This document shows positions 1-12,500 of a DNA stretch of 64,000 bases, piece after piece. The position numbers were made by a program, and so were the translations under genes. The stretch's first letter is position 1. Each line of letters opens with the position of its first letter. A model generated the notes under the pieces. It saw only the letters and a program-made list of their open reading frames with translations, was not told where the DNA came from and ran no database searches. Location of the stretch: the NCBI RefSeq assembly GCF_026914265.1, contig NC_069125.1:73905546-73969545 (forward strand), read 5' to 3'. The DNA is from Mya arenaria. Lineage: Eukaryota > Mollusca > Bivalvia > Myida > Myidae.

Positions 1-198
1 ATTCATTTATTGCAGAATAATGTCTGAAATACATGTATACTCATCATTAAAGTACCCAAAAACGTTTTATAAGCGATCAAGATGATTTTTTTGTGTGTTT
101 TTTACTCCAGTTTTTTGCGCCGACTCGATGCTTGACACTTGTAGTGTTGATTTTTTGTATTACAACTTGCTGATGATCATTTCACGATCTCGTTTCAG

Positions 199-582
199 CT
201 GGAAGATGGAGGCAATGGGCGACCCGAGGTGAACAAGAAAATCGTCGAGAGATACGTAGTGTATGACCAGGCCCCGCGGAATGAACCTGGTGCCTATCAC
301 GTGTATAAAATGACCACGCGGAACAGACTGCACGTGAATCTCGAGGACTTGCCCGTGCAGTTACACAAACCTTTCATCAAATTTTATGTGAAACACTTGA
401 CTGAAAAAGGCGAATACAATTCATCAAATCTGATTCAGTTCAACAATATATGCGAGGACGTGTTTCGATACTTTCTAAACATGCAAATAAAAAAACTTGG
501 TTATAGCTCCGTGTTTACAAGATACAACCACGAACGTGGCTTAGCTCTTTTTGAAACAAATAGAAAAGAAACAGGAGTTTGA
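199..582 (+). CDS. Last coding exon of an unrecognised gene (partial)
   Basis: A polypyrimidine stretch ending in CAG at 196-198 is followed by 128 in-frame codons to a TGA at 580-582, so 127 C-terminal residues are visible. The exon begins in phase 0 with CTG GAA GAT. The upstream exons lie outside the window. The sequence is soluble and mixed-charge, rich in Asn, Tyr and Phe, with no membrane segment and no motif I recognise; it contains KPFIKFYVKHLTEKGEY and ends FETNRKETGV. Codon use and the clean splice site suggest a real exon. The next gene, BICDL1, converges on it from the other strand. I cannot name the family. Confidence 0.6.
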   Translation: MEDGGNGRPEVNKKIVERYVVYDQAPRNEPGAYHVYKMTTRNRLHVNLEDLPVQLHKPFIKFYVKHLTEKGEYNSSNLIQFNNICEDVFRYFLNMQIKKLGYSSVFTRYNHERGLALFETNRKETGV

Positions 583-1345
583 CCAATGTATGTATATTAG
601 ATGGTTTAGAAGTAGAACAATCTTACAACGTAAATGATGCAATAAGAAAATAACCACGAGACAACTGCTTTTACTAGCAACGTGTGATAGGGGTCCCTAG
701 ACAGAACCCTGGGAGGACCATCTCGTCTACAATAGTTTACACAATAGAAAGGGCATTGATTCTTGTTGCAAGAGTGATCAACTTAGAATTGCAATATGAT
801 GCAGACAGAGATATTATGCAAGAACTCTTTCGTTAAACTAAGCTTCCATTAGATTTAGGTTTAAACCTGTTATTGTAATGTATTTGTTGAAAAATATTTT
901 TACATGATTTCGTTGTTATTCTATGCCATAAATACCTTCAAATAAATCAGTATTATATGCATATATATATATTTTAACATTATGTGTTAGACATGATTTG
1001 TTTCATATGAGACAGTTTACAATAAATTGTCACTTTTATGGATTGTTTAGTTTTCCTTCAGTTTTGTTTCGGTAAGCCAATTTTTGGCCATGTCAAACAT
1101 AAGTTAAGGACTTGATAAAGAATGTTTTGATTCTAAGGTTTGTCTTTGGAAAACGCGATCAGGCAAAAAACTGTGTGATAAAGTCAAACCAAAAATCATG
1201 TATTAGTTCTGCCACTGTTGGCATTGCGCCTCCACCGCTCCTGGTAGGATGTAACTATGCCAAGTACAGTTGAACTCTCCTGCAGTGAACCACTTAAACC
1301 TAACGGTACTGGCGTGACCTGGATATGAAAATGGTAACCACTCTA
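583..1345 (+). other. Probable 3' UTR and flank of the first gene, with AATAAA at 941-946
   Basis: AT-rich non-coding sequence follows the stop codon. The first canonical poly(A) signal, AATAAA, is at 941-946, which would give a 3' UTR of about 380 nt. Nothing else is recognisable before the minisatellite at 1346. Confidence 0.45.
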
Positions 1346-2540
1346 TTACATCATAATTCCAGAAAAGAATACCGCTCAATAACCTCATCAATCCAGAAAA
1401 GAATACCGCTCAATAACCTCATCAATCCAGGAAGGAATACCGCTCAATAACCTCATCAATCCAGGAAGGAATACCGCTCAATAACCTCATCATTCCAGCA
1501 AGGAATTCCGCTCAATAACCTCATCATTCCAGCAATAAATATCGCTCATTAACCTCATCATTCCAGCGATAAATACCGCTCATTAACCTCATCATTCCAG
1601 CAAGGAATACCGCTCAATAATCTCATCATTCCAGCAATAAATATCGCTCAATAACCTCATCATTCCAGCAAGGAATACCGCTCAATAACCTCATCATTCC
1701 AGCAAGGAATACCGCTCAATAACCTCATCATTCCAGCAAGGAATACCGCTCAATAACCTCATCATTCCAGCAATAAATACCGCTCAATAACCTCATCATT
1801 CCAGCAATAAATACCGCTCAATAAATTCATCATTCCATCTTGGAATACCGCTCAATAACCTCAGCAGTCCAGAAAAGAATACCGCTAAATAACCTCATAA
1901 TTCCAGCAAGGAATAGCTCTACCTAACCTTATTCCAGCAAGGAATTCGGCTCAAGAACCTCATCATTCCAGCAATACATATCGCTCATTAACCTCATCAT
2001 TCCAGCGATAAATACCGCTCATTAACTTCATCATTCCAGCAAGGAATACCGCTCAATAATCTCATCATTCCAGCAATAAATATCGCTCAATAACCTCATC
2101 ATTCCAGCAAGGAATACCGCTCAATAACCTCATCATTCCAGCAAGGAATACCGCTCAATAACCTCATCATTCCAGCAAGGAATATCGCTCAATAACCTCA
2201 TCATTCCAGCAATAAATACTGCTCAATAACCTCATCATTCCAGCAATAAATACCGCTCAATAAATTCATCATTCCATCTTGGAATACCGCTCAATAACCT
2301 CAGCAGTCCAGAAAAGAATACCGCTAAATAACCTCATAATTCCAGCAAGGAATAGCTCTACCTAACCTTATTCCAGCAAGGAATACCGCTCTATAACCTC
2401 ATCATTCCAGCTAGGAATACTTCGCCATAACCTCATCATTCGAGCACGGGATACCGCTCCTTAACCTCAGCAGTCTAACAAGGGATACCGCTCCAGTACC
2501 TCACCGGTGCAGACAGGAATATCTCTACATATCCTTATCA
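1346..2540. repeat. 34-bp minisatellite with a 439-bp higher-order duplication
   Basis: About 35 head-to-tail copies of a 34-bp unit are present, built on ATTCCAGCAAGGAATACCGC followed by TCAATAACCTCATC. Common variants have CAATAAATAC or AGAAAAGAAT in the middle. A block of variant units, including the odd ATAAATTCATCATTCCATCT at 1821, recurs at 2260. The two are 439 bp apart, so a group of about 13 units was duplicated as a block. Units decay toward 2540. Confidence 0.9.
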
Positions 2541-3578
2541 TCCCAGTTCAAAACAGAATGAAAACACGTTTTTATTATTATTGATTTCCGACCGTATTAT
2601 TTTTGTTAAGTTATCAACTGCAAACCATAAGTTTTGAAAAGCGATCTGTTTTATCTATTTATTGCAGCATGCATTTCCATGCAAAAACACAATATCAAGA
2701 AGAAACACTTTAATCATTATCCCATTTAACTTCTTATAACAATAAGCCAGTTAACAGGAAGCACCGGGGTCTTTGATGATTACGTTGTTTTCACCGAACG
2801 TTGTCCTGCCTTGTGCGGGTCGCGTCGTGAACACGAGTAGTTCATCTTCCCTTGCTTTGGACTGCAGTGCTGAACGGATTATTTCTTAAAATATTGGATG
2901 ATCTAACACCAACATTATCCAACAATGTTTCTTTTTCGTACATAAACTAATAAACATAGCTGAAAGACTTCGCCGGTTGTAGTTCATTGACTAAAAGATT
3001 GTGCGTGCAGCACAATTGAGCAACTAAATAAAATGATATGTAAATAAGGAGTGTTATAGTTCTTTGATCCGCGCAGTACTCATGCGAAATTACGAAAACA
3101 TGAGTATCATATCATACTGGTAGCATGACAAACGTCACATCCTAAACTCAAAACATACTAAAAGGCAAGACATGGATAACAACAACATGTTTACATTAAA
3201 ACTAAAACGTGTGGTTTAGTGAAGTTCTTTAGAAGGAATAACTCCGGTAGATGAACATTTTCTAATTGTATCATATTATATAGTCGTAGACCGATTATTG
3301 GGGGGGGGGGGTCTTGAAAGTCATGTGTTTGATGCGTGCTTGTATTTTGGAATCTCCACATTGTTGTGACGTCGACAGCCACACAGTCACAGCATGGCCA
3401 TATCGGCTGGTGAGTTTGTCAATCGAGGCTTGATCAAACTGCGGGACAACAGGGCGGCTCGCGGATTTGTCTTCCGCCTGTGGTGTGAGCACGATTGCAA
3501 CATACAGCAAAATAAAGCAAAGTGACACAATATTTAGATAGAGCACATTTTGTGGTGGTGTCCAAATACAGAGAATGT
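2541..3578. other. Intergenic / 3' flank between two convergent genes
   Basis: No convincing gene is seen. A run of about 11 G lies at 3300-3310. An open frame on the minus strand at 3295-3546 lies just downstream of the BICDL1 stop and is more likely 3' UTR (see rejected items). Confidence 0.5.
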
Positions 3579-6500
3579 CTAGGTGTTGTTCTCATCCTTT
3601 TCCTTTTGTTTTTTGGCTAGTCCTATCTCTGATAACGCTTTGGAGTGCGCCCCAAGTTCCATTTTAACTCCCAAAAGATTCGCCATATCAGACTGAAACA
3701 AAACAAAACTTTATACACAGTTATAGTTCAACAATTAAAAATGGCATAAATTAGTTAAGGAAATCATTTAAATTCAACCATAAACTCTGTTACAACGGTT
3801 CTGTTAAACAATTACAACTGAATACAACTAAAAAGTAAGTTTTTTCACCATTTCTAATATGACAAGTGATGCGGAAAACGCAAAATGTTCATTTCGGACG
3901 CAATTTTGGTCGCATAGTTATTGCCTGTGTGCGCATGGGTTGGCCATGTACGTGACTGTTGGAGTGTCGTTTGAGAGGAAACTGCCCGTGTACTGGCGTG
4001 TGTGGGATGGTCATGTACGTGAATGATGGAGTGTCGTTTGAGAGGAAACTGCACGTGTACTGGCGTGTGTGGGATGGCCATGTACGTGAATGTTGGAATG
4101 TCGTGTGAAAGGAAACTGCCCGTGTACTGGCGTGTGTGGGATGGCCAAGTACGTGAATGTTGGAGTGTCGATTGAGAGGAAACTGCCCGTGTACTGGCGT
4201 GTGTGGGATGCTCATGTACGTGAATGTTGGAATGTCGAGTGAGAGGAAACTGCCCGTGTAATGGCGTGTGTGTGGGATTGTCAAGTACGTGAATGTTGGA
4301 GTGTCGTTTGAGAGGAAACTGCCCATGTACCGGTGTGTGTAGGATGGACATGTACGTGAATGTTGGAGTGTCGTGTGAAAGGAAACTGCCCGTGTACTGG
4401 CGTGTGTGGGATGGCCATGTACGTGAATGTTGGAGTGTCGTGTGAAAGGAAACTGCCCGTGTACTGGCGTGTGTGGGATGGCCATGTACGTGAATGTTGG
4501 AGTGTCGTTTGAGAGGAAACTGCCCATGTACCGGTGTGTGTGGGATGGCCATGTACGTGAATGTTGGAGTGTCGATTGAGAGGAAACTGCCCGTGTAAGT
4601 ATGTGGAATGGACATGTACGTGGATGTTGGAGTGTCGTTTGAGAGGAAACTGCCCGTGTACTGGCGTGTGTGGGATGGCCATGTACGTGAATGTTGGAGT
4701 GTCGTTTGAGAGGAAACTGCCCGTGTACCGGTGTGTGTGGGATGGCCATGTACGTGAATGTTGGAGTGTCGTTTGAGAGGAAACTGCCCGTGTACTGGCG
4801 TGTGTGGGATGGCCATGTACGTGAATGTTGGAGTGTCGTTTGAGAGGAAACTGCCCGTGTACTGGCGTGTGTGGGATGGCCATGTACGTGGATGTTGGAG
4901 TGTCGTTTGAGAGGAAACTGCCCGTGTACTGGCGTGTGTGGGATGGCCATGTACGTGAATGTTGGAGTGTCGTTTGAGAGGAAACTGTCCATGTACCGGT
5001 GTGTGTGGGATGGCCATGTACGTGAATGTTGGAGTGTCGTTTGAGAGGAAACTGTCCATGTACCGGTGTGTGTGGGATGGCCATGTACGTGGATGTTGGA
5101 GTGTCGTTTGAGAGGAAACTGTCCATGTACCGGTGTGTGTGGGATGGCCATGTACGTGAATGTTGGAGTGTCGTTTGAGAGGAAACTGTCCATGTACCGG
5201 TGTGTGTGGGATGGCCATGTACGTGAATGTTGGAGTGTCGTTTGAGAGGAAACTGTCCATGTACCGGTGTGTGTGGGATGGCCAAGTACGTGAATTTTGG
5301 AGTGTCGTTTGAGAGGAAACTGCCCGTGTACTGGCGTGTGTGGGATGGCCATGTACGTGAATGTTGGAGTGTCGATTGAGAGGAAACTGCCCGTGTACTG
5401 GCGTGTGTGGGATGGCCATGTACGTGAATGTTGGAGTGTCGTTTGAGAGGAAACTGCCCGTGTACTGGCGTGTGTGGGATGGCCATGTACGTGAATGTTG
5501 GAGTGTCGATTGAGAGGAAACTGCCCGTGTACTGGCGTCTGTGGGATGCTCATGTACGTGAATGTTGGAATGTCGAGTGAGAGAAAACTGCCCGTGTACT
5601 GGCGTGTGTGGGATGGCCATGTACGTGACTGTTGGAGTGTCGTTTGAGAGGAAACTGTCCATGTACCGGTGTGTGTGGGATGGCCAAGTACGTGAATTTT
5701 GGAGTGTCGTTTGAGAGGAAACTGCCCGTGTACTGGCGTGTGTGGGATGGCCATGTACGTGAATGTTGGAGTGTCGATTGAGAGGAAACTGCCCGTGTAC
5801 TGGCGTGTGTGGGATGGCCATGTACGTGAATGTTGGAGTGTCGTTTGAGAGGAAACTGCCCGTGTACTGGCGTGTGTGGGATGGCCATGTACGTGAATGT
5901 TGGAGTGTCGATTGAGAGGAAACTGCCCGTGTACTGGCGTCTGTGGGATGCTCATGTACGTGAATGTTGGAATGTCGAGTGAGAGAAAACTGCCCGTGTA
6001 CTGGCGTGTGTGGGATGGCCATGTACGTGAATTTTGGAGTGTCGTTTGAGAAGAAACTGCCCGTGTACTGGCGTGCGTGGGATGGCCATGTACGTGAATG
6101 TTGGAGTGTCGCTTGAGAGGAAATTGCCCGTGTACTGGTGTGTGTGGGATGGCCATGTACGTGAATGTTGGAGTGTCGTTTGAGAGGAAGCTGCCCGTGT
6201 ACGTGTGTGGGATGTTCATGTACGTGAATGTTGGAGTGTCGCTTGAGAGGAAACTGCCCGTGTACTGGTGTGAGTGGGATGGCCATGTACGTGAATTTTG
6301 GAGTGTCGTTTGAGAGGAAACTGCCCGTGTACTGGCGTGCGTGGGATGGCCATGTACGTGAATGTTGGAGTGTCGTTTGAGAGGAAACTGCCCATGAAAG
6401 TATGTGGTATGGCAATGTACGTGGATGTTGGAGTGTCGTTTGAGAGGAAACTGCCCATGAAAGTATGTGGTATGGCAATGTACGTGAATGTTGGAGTGTC

Positions 6501-9500
6501 GCTTGAGAGGAAACTGCCCGTTTACTGGCGTGTGTGGGATGGACATGTACGTGGATGTTGGAGTGTCGATTCAGAGGGAACTGTCCGTGTAAGTATGTGG
6601 GATGGCCATGTACGTGAATGTTGGAGTGTCGTTTGAGAGGAAACTGCCCGTGTACTGGCGTGTGTGGGATGGCCATGTACGTGAATGTTGGAGTGACGCT
6701 TGAGAGAAAACTGCCCGTCCACGTGTGTGGGATGGACATGTACGTGAATGTTGGAGTGTCGCTTGAGAGGAAACTGCCCGTGTTAAGTATGTGGGATGGA
6801 CATGTACGTGGATGTTGGAGTGTCGTGTGAGAGGAAACTGCCCGTATAAGTATGTGGGATGGACATGTACGTGAATGTTGGAGTGTCGTTTGAGAGGAAA
6901 CTGCCCGTCAACGTGTGTGGGATGGCCATGTACGTGAATGTTTGAGTCTCGTGTGAGAGGAAACTGCCCGTGTACTGGCGTGTGTGGGATGGCCATGTAC
7001 GTGAATGTTGGAGTGTCGCTTGAGAGGAAACTGCCCGTGTAAGTATGTGGGATGGACATGTATGTGAATGTTGGAGTGTCGCTTGAGAGGAAACTGCCCG
7101 TGTAAGTATATGGGATGGAAATGTACGTGGATGTTGGAGTGTCGTTTGAGAGGAAACTGCCCGTGTAAGTATGTGGGATGGACATGTACGTGAATGTTGG
7201 AGTGTCGATTGAGAGGAAACTGCCCGTGTACTGGCGTGTGTGGGATGGCCATGTACGTGAATGTTGGAGTGTCGCTTGAGAGGAAACTGCCCGTGTTAGT
7301 TTGTGGGATGGACATGTACGTGAATGTTGGAGTGACACTTGAGAGGAAACTGCCCGTGTACTGGCGTGTGTGGGATGGCCATGTACGTGAATGTTGGAGT
7401 GTCGTTTGAGAGGAAACTGTCCATGTACCGGTGTGTGTGGGATGGCCATGTACGTGGATGTTGGAGTGTCGTTTGAGAGGAAACTGTCCATGTACCGGTG
7501 TGTGTGGGATGGCCATGTACGTGAATGTTGGAGTGTCGTTTGAGAGGAAACTGTCCATGTACCGGTGTGTGTGGGATGGCCATGTACGTGAATGTTGGAG
7601 TGTCGTTTGAGAGGAAACTGTCCATGTACCGGTGTGTGTGGGATGGCCAAGTACGTGAATTTTGGAGTGTCGTTTGAGAGGAAACTGCCCGTGTACTGGC
7701 GTGTGTGGGATGGCCATGTACGTGAATGTTGGAGTGTCGATTGAGAGGAAACTGCCCGTGTACTGGCGTGTGTGGGATGGCCATGTACGTGAATGTTGGA
7801 GTGTCGTTTGAGAGGAAACTGCCCGTGTACTGGCGTGTGTGGGATGGCCATGTACGTGAATGTTGGAGTGTCGATTGAGAGGAAACTGCCCGTGTACTGG
7901 CGTCTGTGGGATGCTCATGTACGTGAATGTTGGAATGTCGAGTGAGAGAAAACTGCCCGTGTACTGGCGTGTGTGGGATGGCCATGTACGTGACTGTTGG
8001 AGTGTCGTTTGAGAGGAAACTGTCCATGTACCGGTGTGTGTGGGATGGCCAAGTACGTGAATTTTGGAGTGTCGTTTGAGAGGAAACTGCCCGTGTACTG
8101 GCGTGTGTGGGATGGCCATGTACGTGAATGTTGGAGTGTCGATTGAGAGGAAACTGCCCGTGTACTGGCGTGTGTGGGATGGCCATGTACGTGAATGTTG
8201 GAGTGTCGTTTGAGAGGAAACTGCCCGTGTACTGGCGTGTGTGGGATGGCCATGTACGTGAATGTTGGAGTGTCGATTGAGAGGAAACTGCCCGTGTACT
8301 GGCGTCTGTGGGATGCTCATGTACGTGAATGTTGGAATGTCGAGTGAGAGAAAACTGCCCGTGTACTGGCGTGTGTGGGATGGCCATGTACGTGAATTTT
8401 GGAGTGTCGTTTGAGAAGAAACTGCCCGTGTACTGGCGTGCGTGGGATGGCCATGTACGTGAATGTTGGAGTGTCGCTTGAGAGGAAATTGCCCGTGTAC
8501 TGGTGTGTGTGGGATGGCCATGTACGTGAATGTTGGAGTGTCGTTTGAGAGGAAGCTGCCCGTGTACGTGTGTGGGATGTTCATGTACGTGAATGTTGGA
8601 GTGTCGCTTGAGAGGAAACTGCCCGTGTACTGGTGTGAGTGGGATGGCCATGTACGTGAATTTTGGAGTGTCGTTTGAGAGGAAACTGCCCGTGTACTGG
8701 CGTGCGTGGGATGGCCATGTACGTGAATGTTGGAGTGTCGTTTGAGAGGAAACTGCCCATGAAAGTATGTGGTATGGCAATGTACGTGGATGTTGGAGTG
8801 TCGTTTGAGAGGAAACTGCCCATGAAAGTATGTGGTATGGCAATGTACGTGAATGTTGGAGTGTCGCTTGAGAGGAAACTGCCCGTTTACTGGCGTGTGT
8901 GGGATGGACATGTACGTGGATGTTGGAGTGTCGATTCAGAGGGAACTGTCCGTGTAAGTATGTGGGATGGCCATGTACGTGAATGTTGGAGTGTCGTTTG
9001 AGAGGAAACTGCCCGTGTACTGGCGTGTGTGGGATGGCCATGTACGTGAATGTTGGAGTGACGCTTGAGAGAAAACTGCCCGTCCACGTGTGTGGGATGG
9101 ACATGTACGTGAATGTTGGAGTGTCGCTTGAGAGGAAACTGCCCGTGTTAAGTATGTGGGATGGACATGTACGTGGATGTTGGAGTGTCGTGTGAGAGGA
9201 AACTGCCCGTATAAGTATGTGGGATGGACATGTACGTGAATGTTGGAGTGTCGTTTGAGAGGAAACTGCCCGTCAACGTGTGTGGGATGGCCATGTACGT
9301 GAATGTTTGAGTCTCGTGTGAGAGGAAACTGCCCGTGTACTGGCGTGTGTGGGATGGCCATGTACGTGAATGTTGGAGTGTCGCTTGAGAGGAAACTGCC
9401 CGTGTAAGTATGTGGGATGGACATGTATGTGAATGTTGGAGTGTCGCTTGAGAGGAAACTGCCCGTGTAAGTATATGGGATGGAAATGTACGTGGATGTT

Positions 9501-12500
9501 GGAGTGTCGTTTGAGAGGAAACTGCCCGTGTAAGTATGTGGGATGGACATGTACGTGAATGTTGGAGTGTCGATTGAGAGGAAACTGCCCGTGTACTGGC
9601 GTGTGTGGGATGGCCATGTACGTGAATGTTGGAGTGTCGCTTGAGAGGAAACTGCCCGTGTTAGTTTGTGGGATGGACATGTACGTGAATGTTGGAGTGA
9701 CACTTGAGAGGAAACTGCCCGTGTACTGGCGTGTGTGGGATGGCCATGTACGTGAATGTTGGAGTGTCGCTTGAGAGGAAACTGCCCGTTTACTGGCGTG
9801 TGTGGGATGGACATGTTCGTGGATGTTGGAGTGTCGATTCAGAGGGAACTGTCCGTGTAAGTATGTGGGATGGCCATGTACGTGAATGTTGGAGTGTCGT
9901 TTGAGAGGAAACTGCCCGTGTACTGGCGTGTGTGGGATGGCCATGTACGTGAATGTTGGAGTGACGCTTGAGAGAAAACTGCCCGTCCACGTGTGTGGGA
10001 TGGACATGTACGTGAATGTTGGAGTGTCGCTTGAGAGGAAACTGCCCGTGTAAGTATGTGGGATGGACATGTACGTGGATGTTGGAGTGTCGTGTGAGAG
10101 GAAACTGCCCGTATAAGTATGTGGGATGGACATGTACGTGAATGTTGGAGTGTCGTTTGAGAGGAAACTGCCCGTCAACGTGTGTGGGATGGCCATGTAC
10201 GTGAATGTTTGAGTCTCGTGTGAGAGGAAACTGCCCGTGTACTGGCGTGTGTGGGATGGCCATGTACGTGAATGTTGGAGTGTCGCTTGAGAGAAAACTG
10301 CCCGTGTACTGGCATGTGTGGAATGGCCATGTACGTGAATGTTGGAGTGTCGCTTGAGAGGAAACTGCCCGTGTAAGTATGTGGGATGGACATGTATGTG
10401 AATGTTGGAGTGTCGCTTGAGAGGAAACTGCCCGTGTAAGTATGTGGGATGGACATGTACGTGGATGTTGGAGTGTCGTTTGAGAGGAAACTGCCCGTGT
10501 AAGTATGTGGGATGGACATGTACGTGAATGTTGGAGTGTCGATTGAGAGGAAACTGCCCGTGTACTGGCGTGTGTGGGATGGCCATGTACGTGAATGTTG
10601 GAGTGTCGCTTGAGAGGAAACTGCCCGTGTTAGTTTGTGGGATGGACATGTACGTGAATGTTGGAGTGACACTTGAGAGGAAACTGCCCGTGTACTGGCG
10701 TGTGTGGGATGGCCATGTACGTGAATGTTGGAGTGTCGCTTGAGAGGAAACTGCCCGTGTTAGTTTGTGGGATGGACATGTACGTGAATGTTGGAGTGAC
10801 ACTTGAGATGAAACTGCCCGTGTACTGGCGTGTGTGGGATGGCCATGTACGTGAATGTTGGAGTGTCGCTTGAGAGGAAACTGCCCGTGTTAGTTTGTGG
10901 GATGGACATGTACGTGAATGTTGGAGTGACACTTGAGAGGAAACTGCCCGTGTACTGGCGTGTGTGGGATGGACATGTACGTGAATGTTGGAGTGTCGCT
11001 TGAGAGGAAACTGCCCGTGTACTGGCGTGTGTTGAATGGCCATGTACGTGAATGTTGGAGTGTCGTTTGAGAGGAAGATGCCCGTGTACGTGTGTGGGAT
11101 GGACATGTACGTGAATGTTGGAGTGTCGCTTGAGAGGAAACTGCCCGTGTAAGTATGTGGGATGGACATGTACGTGGATGTTGGAGTGTCGTTTGAGAGG
11201 AAATTGCCCGTGTACTGGTGTGTGTGGGATGGCCATGTACGTGAATGTTGGAGTGTCGCTTGAGAGGAAACTGCCCGTGTTAGTTTGTGGGATGGACATG
11301 TACGTGAATGTTGGAGTGACGCTTGAGAGGAAACTGCCCGTGTACTGGCGTGTGTGGGATGGCCATGTACGTGAATGTTGGAGTGTCGTTTGAGAGGAAA
11401 CTGCCCGTGTACTGGCGTGTGTGGGATGGCCATGTACGTGAATGTTGGAGTGTCGCTTGAGAGGAAACTGCCCGTGTACTGGCGTGTGTGGGATGGACAT
11501 GTACGTGAATGTTGGAGTGACGCTTGAGAGGAAACTGCCCGTGTACTGGCGTGTATGGGATGGCCATGTACGTGAATGTTGGAGTGTCGTTTGAGAGGAA
11601 ACTGCCCGTGTACTGGCGTGTGTGGGATGGACATGCACGTGGATGTTGGAGTGTCGATTGAGAGGGAACTGCCCGTGTAATTATGTGGGATGGACATGTA
11701 CGTGAATGTTGGAGTATCGATTGAGAGGAAACTGCCCGTGTAAGTATGTGGGATGGACATGTACGTGAATGTTGGAGTGTCGTGTGAGAGGGAGCTGCCC
11801 GTGTAAGTATGTGGGATGGACATGTACGTGAATGTTGGAATGTCGTTTGAGAGTAAACTGCCCGTGTAAGTATGTGGGATGGACATGTACGTGAATGTTG
11901 GAGTGTCGTGTGAGAGGGAGCTGCCCGTGTAAGTATGTGGTATTGCCATGTACGTGTCGCTTGAGAGGAAACTGCCCGTGTACGTGTGTGGGATGGACAT
12001 GTACGTGAATGTTGAAGTGTCGCTTGAGAGGAAACTGCCCGTGTACGTGTGTGGGATGGCCATGTAGGTGAATGTTGGAGTGTCGCTTGAGAGGAAACTG
12101 CCCGTGTACTGGCGTGTATGGTATGGACATGTACGTGAATGTTGGAGTGTCGCTTGAGAAAAAACTGCCCGTGTACTGGCGTGTGTGGGATGGCCATGTA
12201 CGTGAATGTTGGAGTGTCGCTTGAGAGGGAACTGCCCGTCTACGTGTGTGGGATGGCCATGTACGTGAATGTTGGAGTGTCGCTTGAGAGGGAACTGCCC
12301 GTCTACGTGTGTGGGATGGCCATGTACGTGAATGTTGGAGTGTCGTTTGAGAGGAAACTGCCCGTGTACTGGCGTGTGTGGGATGGACATGCACGTGGAT
12401 GTTGGAGTGTCGATTGAGAGGGAACTGCCCGTGTAAGTATGTGGGATGGACATGTACGTCAATGTTGAAGTGTCGCTTGAGAGGAAACTGCCCGTGTACG

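Noticed and set aside
229..582. Free-standing ORF starting at 229
   Set aside because: The frame starts at GTG; the coding sequence continues upstream to a splice acceptor at 198, so it is an internal part of a last exon.
3295..3546. Minus-strand frame with a signal-peptide-like start (LYLNIVSLCFILLYVAIV)
   Set aside because: It lacks an ATG in frame and lies directly after the BICDL1 stop codon, so 3' UTR is simpler. A downstream exon of another gene is not excluded.
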